64,000 nt of DNA from Phoronis australis (lineage: Eukaryota > Phoronida > Phoronidae), in NCBI GenBank assembly GCA_002633005.1, contig NMRA01000156.1, forward strand, positions 112,327-176,326. The letters are read 5' to 3'. Position numbers and translations under genes: made by a program. Positions 1 through 25,192 of the stretch are shown in pieces. Under the pieces are notes generated by a model. That model was given only the letters and a program-made list of their open reading frames with translations, did not search any database and had not been told where the DNA came from. Numbering within the stretch: the stretch's first letter is position 1; each line of letters begins with the position of its first letter.

Positions 1-13020
<13,020 letters not shown>

Positions 13021-15474
13021 TTGCTGTGACAGGAATGTTATGATACATTGTAAGGAAAAACGGACAAATTTATTATTGCTCAACGTACACCATTTTGAAT
13101 ATAGTAAAGCTTTTTGTATTTATTTTGGCAGTGATATTATTTTGTGGACTGAAAAGTGTTTGTAGCTTTTTGCAGACTAGTTTCCTGTGTTCTATCTGCC
13201 CGCTTAAACACATAAAATTTTACGTTTTGTCACGAAACTGGAAAGACGTGTAAAGGAAATGAAGTACATTTATGGTTTTCAGTCGGTAAAGATGATGGAA
13301 GTGTTAGTATTAAAGAGAAAAGTGTGGTTTCTCTTCTTCATGCTGATTTAGTGGAATTTTATTTTGTCAAAATTCTCACCAAAAATAAATATTAAAGAAA
13401 TTTTACACTGTCTGTTAATAGCTTGTTTTGTTGTGTAAAGTTGCCATGAACACCAAGGGAGAATCTGGTTATTTTTGCAAGGTGACCAGCATTTGAAAAG
13501 TAGAAAAATGGGAATTGTAGCAATTTTTTACGCAAAGTAATTAAATTACCGTAAATTTTTCACATTTTTTCCAACTGGGAAAATGGAGCTTTTTAATGTT
13601 TTGTTGTTATTTAGTATTTTCCGTGTTTGTACTGTACAGTAGAACATGCACTGAAAGTGATATTTCTTGATCTTTCTTCTGACCTAAAATGCAAATTGTA
13701 AACCTGATTACTCATCACCCATGCAACATATGTCTCAAACCTTTCCATGCCATGATAAGTTACACTTACTTTACATCTCATAAAACTCCATTCAGGACAG
13801 CAGCCCATAAACTGTGTCACGATTGGCCAACACTTAACATGTGATCCTGATTGGTGTTGATGGTAGAAACCATTTCTGTCACAGTAAGGAAACTTTTGAG
13901 ACCAGTTTGTAAGAGCTAGTCTGCTTGTTTCACAATTTTCATGTGCGGGTTGCAAGTAGAAAAACTGCCCTTTGAACACAATGGGAGTTCTTCATTCTGA
14001 CCTTAATTGGGCAGCAGGTTATGCATGTGGAATTTTCTTGTTTCTAAAACACCAAAGGTGCAATGAGAGAACTGAACTTAAGTGTGTCAAGAATGCTGTG
14101 TTCTGATTGCTCAGTTAAGTCGTCGGTCATAATCCTGGCGATAGGTCAATTGTTATTCCTACTTATGCATTTTATAAATTGATTTTTCCTTGATGTAATG
14201 TCTTTTCCCAGCGTGGATTCGTACTGCTTTTGACTTGTATTGAAAGTAAACCATTATTAGAATAAATCTATTAAAACTGACATTCCATTTTCATGTATGC
14301 CAGTAGATCAAGTGTTCTGTCAACAGGTGACTATTCTTATAGTACTAAGGAACAAGTGCAGAGTGCTTTGAAAGCAGATACCTTAAAATCGAAAAAATTT
14401 AGGACACAACATGATCGACATTTGAAACTAAGCTTTTTCATTTTTTCATAAAGAAAACACCACATGAATGCTTTTTATTTTTTTAAGATCTATACCATAT
14501 CTCCCATCTGAAATTGTTTCTAAGAAATTGTTGGCATTCACCACAATGTTACAAACCTTTGAAAAGTGAAAAAAAGAATTTTGCTTGGTCCAAAATTAAT
14601 GAGATTGTAGGGTATCTAATAGCAACGTTGATTAGGGTCAGCAAGGGTGTGCCATTCCCCTATATTCTTTGCTCAAACTTATTAAGTGTATAATGTTAAT
14701 ACTGTTACTTGTGCTTGCTTCTTATTGTAAAACAACCGCCATTGATCTTTTTGCTGATTGGATGGGAAGTCGTCTGTGCATTAACTTTTAAATGGGGGGG
14801 CTTGTTTGTAACCGATTGTCTGCCTGCCCACGAGGAAAGTCAAATGAGAAAAGCTCGCTATTGTTTGGGGATATGCACGACCTTTCGTAAAAGGATCAAT
14901 GATTGAACATTTTTCATGAACTTATACATCCAGAAACGATGGTTTTAATTTTCTATTTCGTATTTCGATATGGGCGTTTTGATACTTAAATCTCTCTTGA
15001 CAGAGCAGCAATCGGACTCTTCGTAATCTGAACTGCTTTGCAATCGAATGTTTACCACAGTGTCAGTTGTCATGTAGAAAGTCGTGTGCGCTTCTTTTTA
15101 GATTGATTTGGTAGTGAAACATTCGATTTTACAAATGTTGATGTGTAGGTATCGAGATGGGATTTGTCAGTTTTCTTTTTTGGTATCTGATAAATTGTTA
15201 CTGAAACCATTGATTATCTTTCTGTTTCTGTTCAGCCTGTGTATCGATTTGTTTGATCATCAATCAAAGTATATTTTGGCTCATGTGAAAATACACGTTG
15301 ATATAAAACAAATAGGAATGTGTTTGTTTGTGTTACATTAGTGAATTTTGTCTGAGCGTGACATTTCGAATCCTCAAACTGACTAGCTTCACGAGTTCTT
15401 CTTTCATAGCAGACGGTTGAAACCATGACAACAGTCGAGCCAGAGCATTGGCGTTGGCAGGCACAAAAGTTCTG
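13021..15474. other. Convergent intergenic / 3' UTR region
   Basis: This is the space between the PPP1R42 stop and the stop of the minus-strand membrane-protein gene. It must hold both 3' UTRs. No third gene is supported; the minus-strand frame 13611-13979 shows no recognisable domain. Confidence 0.6.
13384..13389 (+). terminator. Candidate PPP1R42 polyadenylation signal AATAAA
   Basis: The hexamer lies about 365 bp past the PPP1R42 stop codon and is the first one seen there. It gives a plausible 3' UTR length, but no transcript evidence is available. Confidence 0.4.
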
Positions 15475-16405
15475 TTAGTCTTCAAAAAGCTCATTTGGTA
15501 TATCACCCAATACATTTTTCAGTTCATCATAAGCTTTCTTTACCGTCCTCGGTGTATCTACTGCTAGGTTACCAGAATTTGGTGCCTTAAGGAAGTTTCT
15601 TGCAGTCATCTCTGAGTTTTCAGGGCCGGGGATTTGCGTCATAGTTCTGTCCGCCACGAAAGGGGGTTGCTCACGCACATTACGTGGAAAAGCAACGGCT
15701 GGTCTGTTGCTTATTGGATTTGTCACTCCCTGTGACTGTTTGTGAGGAGTGAAGCTTGGGATTTCAGGCGATGGGGGATATGGGGGTAGGTGGCTGTAGT
15801 CGCCACGTAGTCGGCCCACCAAACGCGGTGACGGTGGGCACTGTGATATGTTCATGTTGTTGACGCCTGCGACACGGCGTGAACCTAGTACAGTTGATCC
15901 AGACGTTAAAGAGACGCTATCATTGTCGTAAACTGACACCGTTGGAATGATTGACGGTACAAGCGTGTTGTATACGTTCTCTTGCCCTGTGTTAGGTTGG
16001 GGCGTTGCATACCGTTCTTTTGGAACGGTGGGAGAATCGTAAACACTGTTATTGCTGATATTGTTCCGACGAGTCGTTTTCGGGGGTTGCTTAAACAAGT
16101 CGACTCTCTCGTAAAAGGGCTCAGAGGTTCCATCATTCTGCATCCTGGCTTCTTGCAGTTTGTAATAGTCCGTTAGCTCATTGCTGAAGCACAAGTTGTC
16201 GTGGCCGTCCCCGCGACTGGAAACGGACGCTGGGAGGCCTCTGTCGATAGTTGTCACAGATTGAGTCTGCCCAAGAGCTGTAACTGCCGATGATGCCTCA
16301 AAAGGACTGATATTGAAAGTTGGGTTGATGAGATGCATGCCTTTGTCTTCGAAAGGCTGATCTGCAGCAATATTCTCCATTTCCACTTCTGTATTTTTCT
16401 TTGAT
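15475..16405 (-). CDS. Membrane-protein gene exon 3: cytoplasmic tail and stop
   Basis: Acceptor TTTTTGCAG, phase 2 in, stop codon at 15475-15477. It encodes about 310 residues with ten tyrosines and several proline-rich runs, and ends in an acidic NELFED. Confidence 0.85.
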
Positions 16406-19400
16406 CTGCAAAAATTAAAAAATAAGCCGTGATGCAAGAATGCCGTAGGCCGTAGGCGAGGGACTTAGAACTTCAACCGTCGTAGTTAGTGGCTATTCGC
16501 ATAGATAACAGACTTGTCTTTTGTGAAAATGGGTTTCCATATCATAGTATGTTTGATTCATTCTTCAATAAGACTTGTTGACTAACAAGACTTCGTACTT
16601 TTGAAAGACTTCCCACCTCTTAAAGAATATTGAAAAAAAATAATTGTAGGCAGTCAAGTTCACTTTGTATCAGACGTGCGCATGTCGCCGACCCATTGCA
16701 CTGATCACCTGGAGCCATGTATTTTTGTTAACACCGAGCTGAGGAGCTAGATGGGTAATTAATCACTGATTGTATCGAGTTTACCAATCTATTTCTGAGT
16801 AACAAAAAAGGTTGGTGATTTTTTTTTTATAGATTTTTGTCGATAACGCATGCATTTGACCCTTCTCAAAATTAAATGGAATCTGTTGAAGGGGAGAAAA
16901 TCATAATTGCATTAGATGTTATCCAGTTCCTCAAATGAAATGCTTGGATTGCTCCATAAACTTATTTCAACCAACTTTTTAAGGCAACACCTCGAAACAA
17001 ACAGTGGATAATGAAACCTTCCTGTTAGAAAGAAGATGTCATCAACAGGCAACCAAAAGATGAGATTGATCACAAATAGCGTGTATACTGTCAGATTGAG
17101 CTTCTACACGTTTGATGCAGTTGTAACACTTCCTCATCAGTCGTAAATTTATGTGTTACAAACTCTTAAAGTTCATCTTTCTTGGTTTTCATTTGCCCCA
17201 AAAGTATGCTTTGTGTGCTCATTCGTGATCTATTGTCGTTATTCCTTGTTGTCGAAATTTTAGCCTCAGTTTTGTTCCGAGGTAATGTGAAGTGGAAACT
17301 GAAAATTCTTATCGTTTATACCTAATTTTTACAAAAGTCAGGGGCGGATCCAGGATTTTGAGTAAGCGGGGCCTAGGACAGAGTATTAGCCAGGATTTGC
17401 CCGTCAGACATTGGCACCCGGCCCCGAACTGCCAAATGGAATGTGGGAGAATTTTAGGGGGGCACTGTGCCCCTTCCCCTCCAAATCCGCCACTGAAAGT
17501 GACCGTGAACCTTTTCTTGGCCAGTGAGCCTACTCATTCTGAGCCGCTATAGTTATGGAGTGTAATAGTCGAATATAAAGTGCCCGCATTTTTGAGAACC
17601 AATTTTCTCCAATGAATAACGGACATCAACTTGTTCTCAAAGTGTGGGCATGTTATATCCGACTATTGCCGTTCTAAGGGCTTGCATGATAGTGCATGGG
17701 AGTGCAGGGGACTGATTGGTAAATATGATTTTTTTTTTAAAGATTTTATATACCTACACGCAACAACGGGTTTTCCGGACATTATCGAAGATTATATGGC
17801 GTTTTTCATCGAAAATTTTCTCCCGACTTCGGCACCATCACTACATGGGCGGCGCACCACTGAAAAAAGTGGCGGGCTAAAGCTCCATCAGCCCCCCTGT
17901 GGTGCGCCGCCCATGCACTATGCATCGTCTTATAGACAAACTTCTATTTTACACGGGATCCGTGCCCTGCAGGGCTAGGTTGTCTAAAAATATCCACAAT
18001 GGATAAGCTTATTGCCTGACGTCAAACTAAATATCGTAAGGAACATCTTTTACTGTAAAGTTGGGTGTAGATTCATAGCTGCTTTCAAAGGCTACCTTAG
18101 TCCTTAGCGGAACATTTACCAAGAACCCCGCGTACTCGGTGAACGGCAGTACACCCGCGCTTCTTGATCTCTAACTGAAGCTTGCCTGAAATAGAACTTA
18201 GTACTCACTTCCGCCTTGGTATGATGATGATAAGTAGAGATAAAATCACCATTGCACCAACCACAATGCCCGCGATTAAGCCAAAGGTCTCTAAAAATGC
18301 AGAAAAATTGAAATGTTTGACATTACCATAAAAAAGAAGCGAACACACACACACACATATTCGTTACATCGTTTTAACCGGCTATAGTACAATTTGAGTA
18401 CATGTTATACGACTCTGAGCAATTGAAAGCTTACTACTTAAAAAATTCAATGTCAGTTTGTTGGAGCACCGTCATAAATTTAAAAAACAAACATTCTACA
18501 TTCTGATTATTTTGAAAAAAATTATCATTTGGAAATCAACATTGATTAAATTTAGTGCACGTTATTTTTTATCTAAAATGAAGCACATAGCGCAAAAAGT
18601 CTACCTTGAACGATAATACGTGTAAATCTAGTTTCTCACAAAATGTTAAAAACATCACTCTGGCAACGCTACAGTGATAAATTGCCAAGTTATGCATTGA
18701 ACGGTTAGACTTGTTGCCGGACTTTCGACTACGAGAATCCTCAGTTATTAAAGTAGTTTCGAACAACACCGGTACTCGGTCACCTTGATGTTCTATTCGC
18801 TAACTATACTCAGGTAACCACGGTAGATGCATACTTTTACCGTGGGTACCAGTAAATGTTCAAAGGTACTTTTATGTTCAGTTGTTTGCTGGTTAGTCTC
18901 GGGGTGACGCAATATATCAAGCTAAAGGGTGATCACGCATTAGTTGACGTGCCTGTGTTTGAATATTTACATCGCGTCTTCTTGTTACTGTTGTTAAGAT
19001 ATTGCCAGGAGTATCTGGATATGTCAATACATCCAGAATAACAAAAATCCGTGCGAGCAAGGCTTTTCAATACATTGCACATAACTGTGGTTTCGATTTT
19101 GAAAGTTTGTACAATAAATTCGAAAGCGAAACTTACTTCAATCGCAGAAAACAACTTTTGATTTGGACCATTTACTGATACAACAAATTGTTTTCTTAGT
19201 CAATACTGATGTGATTTCAGGACTTTGGAAGAAATGACAGTGTGTTACAGCTCGAGACCAAACTCCACGGCGTTCGTCAGTAACGCTGGTTTTGTTCACG
19301 TAACTTAAAACTAGTGCATTTCACCCTGGTTTGTTAGCCTATAGAGATGTCTAAAAAACGAAAGTCGATACTATCATAAAATTGGTTTCGTAATATCCCT

Positions 19401-21017
19401 TACCGACTGATAACATTACGACACCAACAAGAACATGGCAGCCATCAGCGACTTAAGCTAACGCTGAACAGATTTTTTTGGGGTTGGCCAACCCTAAGTA
19501 AAATTGAGAATTCGAAACTGAATGGTTCCTACATGCCGTATTGTCTTTGACTTGAATTGGTGATTAAGACGGAATGCTACCATGGTAGGGAATGGTATGA
19601 GATCGAAATGCAACTTTAAGGTTATGTAGACCTTGTATGGGTATTTAGCCAACTATTCACAAAACCTCAGTAAAACATATATTTCCTGAAAGAGAAGTCT
19701 GTAGAATTTGATTTTGACTTTAAATCAATCTGCTGTTAATATGATTACGTGGCTATCTGTCATTTTAGTAAAACTTAACAACTTGAAAAGAAATGTACAC
19801 CCATAGCAACCTAACGTTGTCAATAACACGACCACCTTATCAGTTGATTTGACAGTACAGATGAAACCTCAAAAACCCTGTTACAATTTTCGAAATTATC
19901 ATTTTTTTTGTTTTTGTTTTCGTTTTATGCCGGTTTTGAATTTTTTCTTAAAAATCACAAAAGTCCTATTTGTGCTAGCCTCACAAGCAAAAGTGGACAT
20001 TTATAAAGAAAATTTGTTACAGCGGAAAACGGTACATAAAATATGGATTCTGAATGTTTTATAAGAAGCTGATCAGGCATTTGTGAGACATGATGTTGCC
20101 AAGATTACGAAATTTAGCCATTTGTTTTCGAGGGTTATACGTAATAAAATTAAATTAGTCAGTCAGTTAGTTAGTCAGTTAGTTCGAATTTGAAATTATG
20201 AACAGGTCTCAGCTAATATATCTCATACGGTTTGAAGGGCACATATTTGTAAATATCAACGGCATCATAAAAAATTGTCATGGATATACTGTTCACCATT
20301 AATCCGTTATAGATTAACCACTTTAAAAATAGAATGTGGTCAGGAAACGAGAAATCTTTTCTTAGACTCAATCGCACGGTCTATTGTAAATCAGTCAGAC
20401 GTGTCAAAGTCATTGTGTATAATATTTATTTCGTAGTAATTAAATGCATTGTAATTTAATGACAAAGGATTTTGTATCATCGTTGGAATAATAATTGACA
20501 CCATGTACTTACCCCAGGTTTTCAAAGGCCACAATTCGTCTTGATTTCCATTTGTACTGGTTGTCATGGTAACTGTAGGATTATCTCCAGTAGTGGTATC
20601 GTTGTCAATTCTTACATCTGATGTCGTCGTCACGTTGCTGTGCTCTGTTGCTTCAGTTGGCAAGACGTCTGAATGAGCAATCGAATTTGTCGAAGCAAAA
20701 ATGAGATCATTTTCAGTTAAATTTTTATCTGACGTCCACACTGTTGACGAATTTTCCATAAACTTTGTCCGCGGATGGTCCAATTTAACTCCAGAAGGTA
20801 AAACTCCACCAGTGCTCCTGGCAGTCACTCTTGACGTCGTGAATTTACTATCTCCGTCCGCTGAACGCTTGTGCCTGAAGATTTCAAAGCCTCCTTGCTC
20901 TGAGAATTCTTGTTGTCTCTCTCTGTCTGTATGGCTCGTAGCTTGGTGAAAGACAGTGTGTGTGACACACATCAAAATAACCGCAGTGTGACTTCCTGTT
21001 GCTAGACATAATTTCAT
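15475..21017 (-). CDS. Uncharacterised single-pass type I membrane protein with phosphotyrosine-motif-rich tail
   Basis: Three exons (20513-21017, 18209-18290, 15475-16405) join in frame through GT-AG introns into 505 residues. Residues 1-28 look like a signal peptide (MKLCLATGSHTAVILMCVTH...). RHKR at 48-51 is a furin-type site. Residues 52-168 are a Ser/Thr-rich stalk with four N-glycosylation sequons (N89, N99, N128, N139). The 82-nt middle exon encodes the membrane helix (about 172-192), followed by the basic stop-transfer PRRKSKK. The roughly 310-residue cytoplasmic tail is disordered-looking, with tyrosines in SH2-type contexts (YERV 294, YDSP 318, YATP 328, YNTL 341, YSHL 399, YDEL 488) and proline-rich PPYPPSPEIP. 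No family was recognised. By layout it resembles transmembrane adaptors or mucin-like receptors that recruit SH2/SH3 proteins; that role is inference. Confidence 0.82.
17339..17495. mobile_element. 157-bp TIR element (hAT-like MITE) with 5-bp target duplication
   Basis: The ends are CAGGGGCGGATCCAG and the inverted CAGTGGCGGATTTGG. Direct repeats AAAGT flank both sides (17334-17338 and 17496-17500). CAGNGGCGGAT-type ends are common in hAT-related elements, but a 5-bp duplication is shorter than the usual hAT 8 bp. It has no coding capacity and lies in intron 2 of the membrane-protein gene. Confidence 0.7.
17844..17915. mobile_element. 72-bp foldback mini-element, copy 1, with CACTA target duplication
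   Basis: 17-bp perfect terminal inverted repeats CATGGGCGGCGCACCAC (17844-17860 and 17899-17915) flank a 38-bp centre. CACTA is directly repeated on both sides (17839-17843 and 17916-17920). A second copy at 29523-29593 has related ends and its own 5-bp duplication. Confidence 0.8.
18209..18290 (-). CDS. Membrane-protein gene exon 2: transmembrane helix
   Basis: An 82-nt exon with acceptor TGCATTTTTAG and donor GTGAGT at 18208; phase 1 in, 2 out. It encodes ETFGLIAGIVVGAMVILSLL and then IIIIPRRK, a strong membrane segment with a basic inner flank. Confidence 0.85.
20513..21017 (-). CDS. Membrane-protein gene exon 1: signal peptide and ectodomain
   Basis: ATG at 21015-21017 begins a hydrophobic leader. 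The donor is GTAAGT at 20512, phase 1 out. It encodes the leader, the RHKR site and the Ser/Thr-rich stalk. The frame runs past the donor to 20391, but the WG|GTAAGT boundary matches the next exon's phase. Confidence 0.82.
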
Positions 21018-22704
21018 GACGTTAGATAACTAAAGCGTGACAGCACTTGTGAAATCTTCCTTGTTGTGTTAAGGCAATTAAGTTGAATTATTAGCTCGTT
21101 AAAATTGATATTACCTACAGTTCGCATTCCGAGAATGTCTTATGGTGAAGGAATCAATGTCGCTATTTGAACTACCGAGTTCAGCCTAACAACGTCCTTG
21201 TCAATCGTATTTGGACTTTATTCGAGTAGAGAGCAACCAACAAATTTCCCAACGCGTTGGCGTGTAGATGGTATGTGTCTTCCGCAAACAGAACCAATGG
21301 TGAAAACTGTGGCAGTGGAGTCTGGTGACAAAATGACGACACAACAAAATCTGGTTGACAAACGCTCGTGATACGAGGTATCAGATTTAGAGTTTCGAAC
21401 AGGATTTGATAATCCTATTACTGATATTGATATCATTGGGTTGGGTTGAGTAGTCCCAATCAGACCAGTCATGTAAGCTCACGGGTTTGGTGACAAGCTG
21501 TATTTTTTGTAGGATGGCTTGATTCTCCTGAAATACAATTGGATTTTCCTTGCTACGTCACTGGCTCCCATTTGTTCTGTTAAAAGAATGCTCAACTTCG
21601 GACAATATGTTGAAATAACCACATCCCATTTCGGAAATACCCTTTCAGCTTCATTTTATTTAAAGAATAAAACAAAAACTTTAGTAAAATTAAGCCCAAG
21701 TGACACTCGATCACCACAACGGTGATACACCATGTAAATGATACAGCACTCGATCTTTCACAAATTAAAAAAAAAGTCAGAAAACACTGAAATCTGGCAG
21801 TACATTAAGGGCTGGAATGAGCAGAATATTTCCAAGACATCATTCGATTGATGAAAATAATTCTGAAATGGTGAAATAACGAGCACTTTAGCGAATCTGA
21901 TGTGATAATTACATTACTAGATGCTATAAGTCTAGAAATGTCGTTACATTGCTTTGAACATCAGTGAAGTTGAACACTGCGAAACGATCAAACACTAGAA
22001 TGACTTGTCACAAAATGAAAAGGGGACAGGAGACAGAAAAACGGTGGTAGTCAGGGCCAGAGTTGCAATTTGATGGAAGTACTATTGTTATTCAAAACCA
22101 GGGATGTTTTGGATTCAAGGATGTGTAGGCTCAGTTTTCAAAATAACTTGCGACTTTCTGGTGGTACACCAAAATGGTAGCCACAGTACGCCCAACATAT
22201 TAAACTCCATTTTTTATGAAGTGTCAGTAAAAAGAAAGGTAAATACAGTATTTTATGAAATGTCTCCGTTTAGTTATGTCTCTCTATTGAAGGAACGCGT
22301 TCGTTGTTCCAAACTGGTGAAAATAAAGGAAAGCGGCGGGGGACTTAATTATTGGTAATGCACGGAACAAGCTGTTACTTTCTTCAATCAGTGTTTTTCA
22401 TTGTCATACATATTATCTTGTAAAGACGCAATATGTTTTAAAACTGCATTTGATATAGAACTTACGCACCTTGTTGTCAATGATAGTTTGGTTTCTAGGA
22501 TCAGATTCCTTATCGGCGATATTACACTGTTCATTGTCTGCATGCAGTGTTGAGATTAAACAACAAACGGATTAAAGGTGTTCTAGCATTCGATTTGATT
22601 GTTATTTCAAGTGATACTGGTACTATCAAAAATGGATAGTTCTGCTGGCAGAGACAGAACTGAAATGCCAGTGTACACGCACCCTTAAAAATGCTGAATT
22701 AACA
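21018..22704. other. Intergenic, upstream of the membrane-protein gene
   Basis: It should contain the 5' UTR and promoter of the minus-strand membrane-protein gene. No TATA box, conserved motif or further gene could be supported. Confidence 0.5.
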
Positions 22705-22729
22705 TTAGACCGGGGTTTCATGTCGGGCA

Positions 22730-23045
22730 AAACTACCGGCAAAAGTTGGACATGTCCAATGAGCTACGCGCGCACACAGCCTGAAATATAGGGGGGGCTC
22801 GAATTTTTGAGAGTGTGGACCTTTTACTGAAAAACAAAATTCGGGGACTAAAAAGAAAAAATCGGGGACTACAAAATAAGAAAGGGATGCCATACGTTCA
22901 GAGCTATGAATTGCGCATTCACGCCGAATTCTTGCCGTTATACAGGACTTTTGTCGAGTCGGACTTATTGTTTCTCTGAGGAGGAACTTTTTGCCCACTT
23001 CGCCAAATGGGGGGCCCTCCCTGGGTGTGCGCATGTCATTGGATA
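22730..23045 (-). repeat. Dispersed repeat (related to 59440-59660 and 61180-61345)
   Basis: Read on the minus strand it runs from a GCGCAC...GGAGG start through GAAGTGGGCAAAAAG, CTCAGAGAAACAA and AAAAGGTCCACA, the same order as at the right end of the window. One frame in both copies reads PPFGEVGKK..LRET. No element class was recognised. Confidence 0.7.
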
Positions 23046-23067
23046 TGTCTGAATAAAAACTTATCAC

Positions 23068-24940
23068 AAAACGCTAAGATATACTAGTGTCAACAGTCCG
23101 AGAGGTTATGAGAACCTAGTTGGGGAATTTGATGACGGGGACGGAAGGAATTACCAACTTGTCTACTTGATGATTGGCGACTGACCTCAGCCACGAGCAA
23201 AGATAGTGACGAACCACTGAAGTTTCGGATTTCATAGCACTTATGACAGTGTATTTTCGAGAAAAAATATTTCTATCAACAAGCGTTTTTGACAGTCTTA
23301 AATAGTACCTTGCATTAAGTTCTCCACGTGCACCCCGTCTGAGTCACTTCCTCATCGTGTACCGCGGCAGCGTCGTCCAACCACTCAGGAAATCTTCGCA
23401 TACTCGTTGTCAACAAAATCTAGTTTCCAGCAAGTCTACTAATTCACCGTTTATTTAGAACGTCACCCCAAGTAAAGTTTACCACTGCTAGTGGAAGAGG
23501 GCGTCGACAATGTTATATCCCAAGTCGCCGTGTAATTGTTAATAAAACGTTTTTCCCAGAACATGAACACATGCTGGTATCCGTTTTAACCTATCCAACA
23601 CACCCAAAGGCTCAGACGCCGTGATTCATCATACCGTTCATTTGACACTGTTCAAATTTGGTAAATATCCCTTGTGACGATTGAGAATTGAAAGAGGTGT
23701 CTCTAAGGCCAAAAACAACACGAGTGCGGGGCGCCCTCAGTGAAGTCGCAGTTTGAAACATCGCCTCATACCTTGCGTAAGGTTACGCTTGAGAAAAAGA
23801 TGACGGGTAAAAAAAACAAAAAAACAAATCCCAATCCAATTCAGCTGACATCACGTAATACTGGGAATAAAAAAGAGAACATATCAACCTACTTCAGCCG
23901 CTATCGCGTGACTTTCTCGTACTTTGAAAATAGGGACAACGAACAAGAATGGCCGCACTCGTACCCTACAGGTCTGTCAAATAAGCCGACATTTTCTGTT
24001 TACCCAACAAAGCATTCGTTGATGCATTTCTGTGAAGTCACTCCTTGTCAGCAAAATAGTCAGACTTTTGCAATTCTCCGGACAAACTTTCTTTGATCTT
24101 CGGAACATTTTATATCTCAAAAGTGAACAGGCTGTCTATGTTCTGTTTCCGAAGAAATGAAAACTGAATTTTCATGAGTGCTCAGTAAATAATACAATAA
24201 AATGCGTGTGCCCAACATTTCTTTTTAAAAAAACAAAACAAACATGGAAAGTTGTCATTTAAATTGTTCAAATTCGACAGTGTTATGTGCTTTATCTAGC
24301 TGTACGTAATTTAGGATATCTGGTCATTTCGATATTGTCTCGTAATCGTGTTAGATAAAAAATTGTCAGATGAATGTCACAAATCCGTTTATTTGACCGA
24401 CCTGTCAGGTGAGTAGTCACTTTCAACAAAAATCCCTCACCAGTTTTCAAAAAAACAGACTGGAACCATTTATGTTATTTTTTAGTCTAAACTGACCAGC
24501 ACATTTCAGAATTCATGTGCAAGCATGCTCAACACTACCTTGGGGATTGATAGAAACTCTTTACCCGAGCATCGATTGCAACACTATCTTCTCAACATCA
24601 AAAAGAAATTGTGAAGGTATTTCAGGTTTACTTCTATACTTTCTTTCTTGAGTGGAAAGAATTCTAAGGAATTCGTAATTGCATTACCCAGTGACTGAAA
24701 ACGAAAACTGCATATAGTTTTTCGATTAGGGAGCTAGATTGTAGCAAGAATTGCCTATGTTGTATGTAACGGTTTGGGTGTTACCCTAATTGGTATCAGG
24801 TGACTTATAAGCCCAAAAGGCTGGGAATGTGTTGCATGTAAAGTTCATTTGTTTTTGTATTGTATTCTGCAATGTATCTATGTCCCTATAATAAATAAAA
24901 AATGCATAGTAATTAAAATTCAGTAAAAAAACAGGAACAT
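23068..24940. other. No gene seen between the dispersed repeat and RPAP3
   Basis: Short open frames only. The 118-codon frame at 23740-24096 has a lysine- and asparagine-rich composition, no homology and no splice context. Confidence 0.55.
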
Positions 24941-24953
24941 CATTATCAAAACA

Positions 24954-24959
24954 TTTATT
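24954..24959 (-). terminator. Candidate RPAP3 polyadenylation signal (AATAAA on minus strand)
   Basis: TTTATT on the plus strand lies about 235 bp past the RPAP3 stop codon, the expected distance for a short 3' UTR. Confidence 0.5.
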
Positions 24960-25192
24960 TAAAAACGTGATTATGGTACTGGGTTTTACCAAAAAAAAAA
25001 ACAATTGAAATGCTTCAATTTCTATCACATTTTCAAAACTAGGTTCAACAAGTTCTACACAACCACTTACTAGTCAAATGATCACACAAGTTTTCAAATG
25101 GATGTCAATATACAGTACAATCATTAAACAGAAAAACATGAGCTTACAACTGGTGTCAACCATTGAAGATTACGGTTCAAACAAGTCAAGAT

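Noticed and set aside
20391-20512. Continuation of membrane-protein exon 1 to its in-frame stop
   Set aside because: A consensus donor GTAAGT lies at 20512 and the next exon fits in phase and supplies the membrane helix; the read-through form would be a secreted 208-residue protein and is only a possible variant.
23740-24096. 118-codon plus-strand frame
   Set aside because: Lys/Asn/Thr-rich chance composition, no homology and no promoter or splice context.
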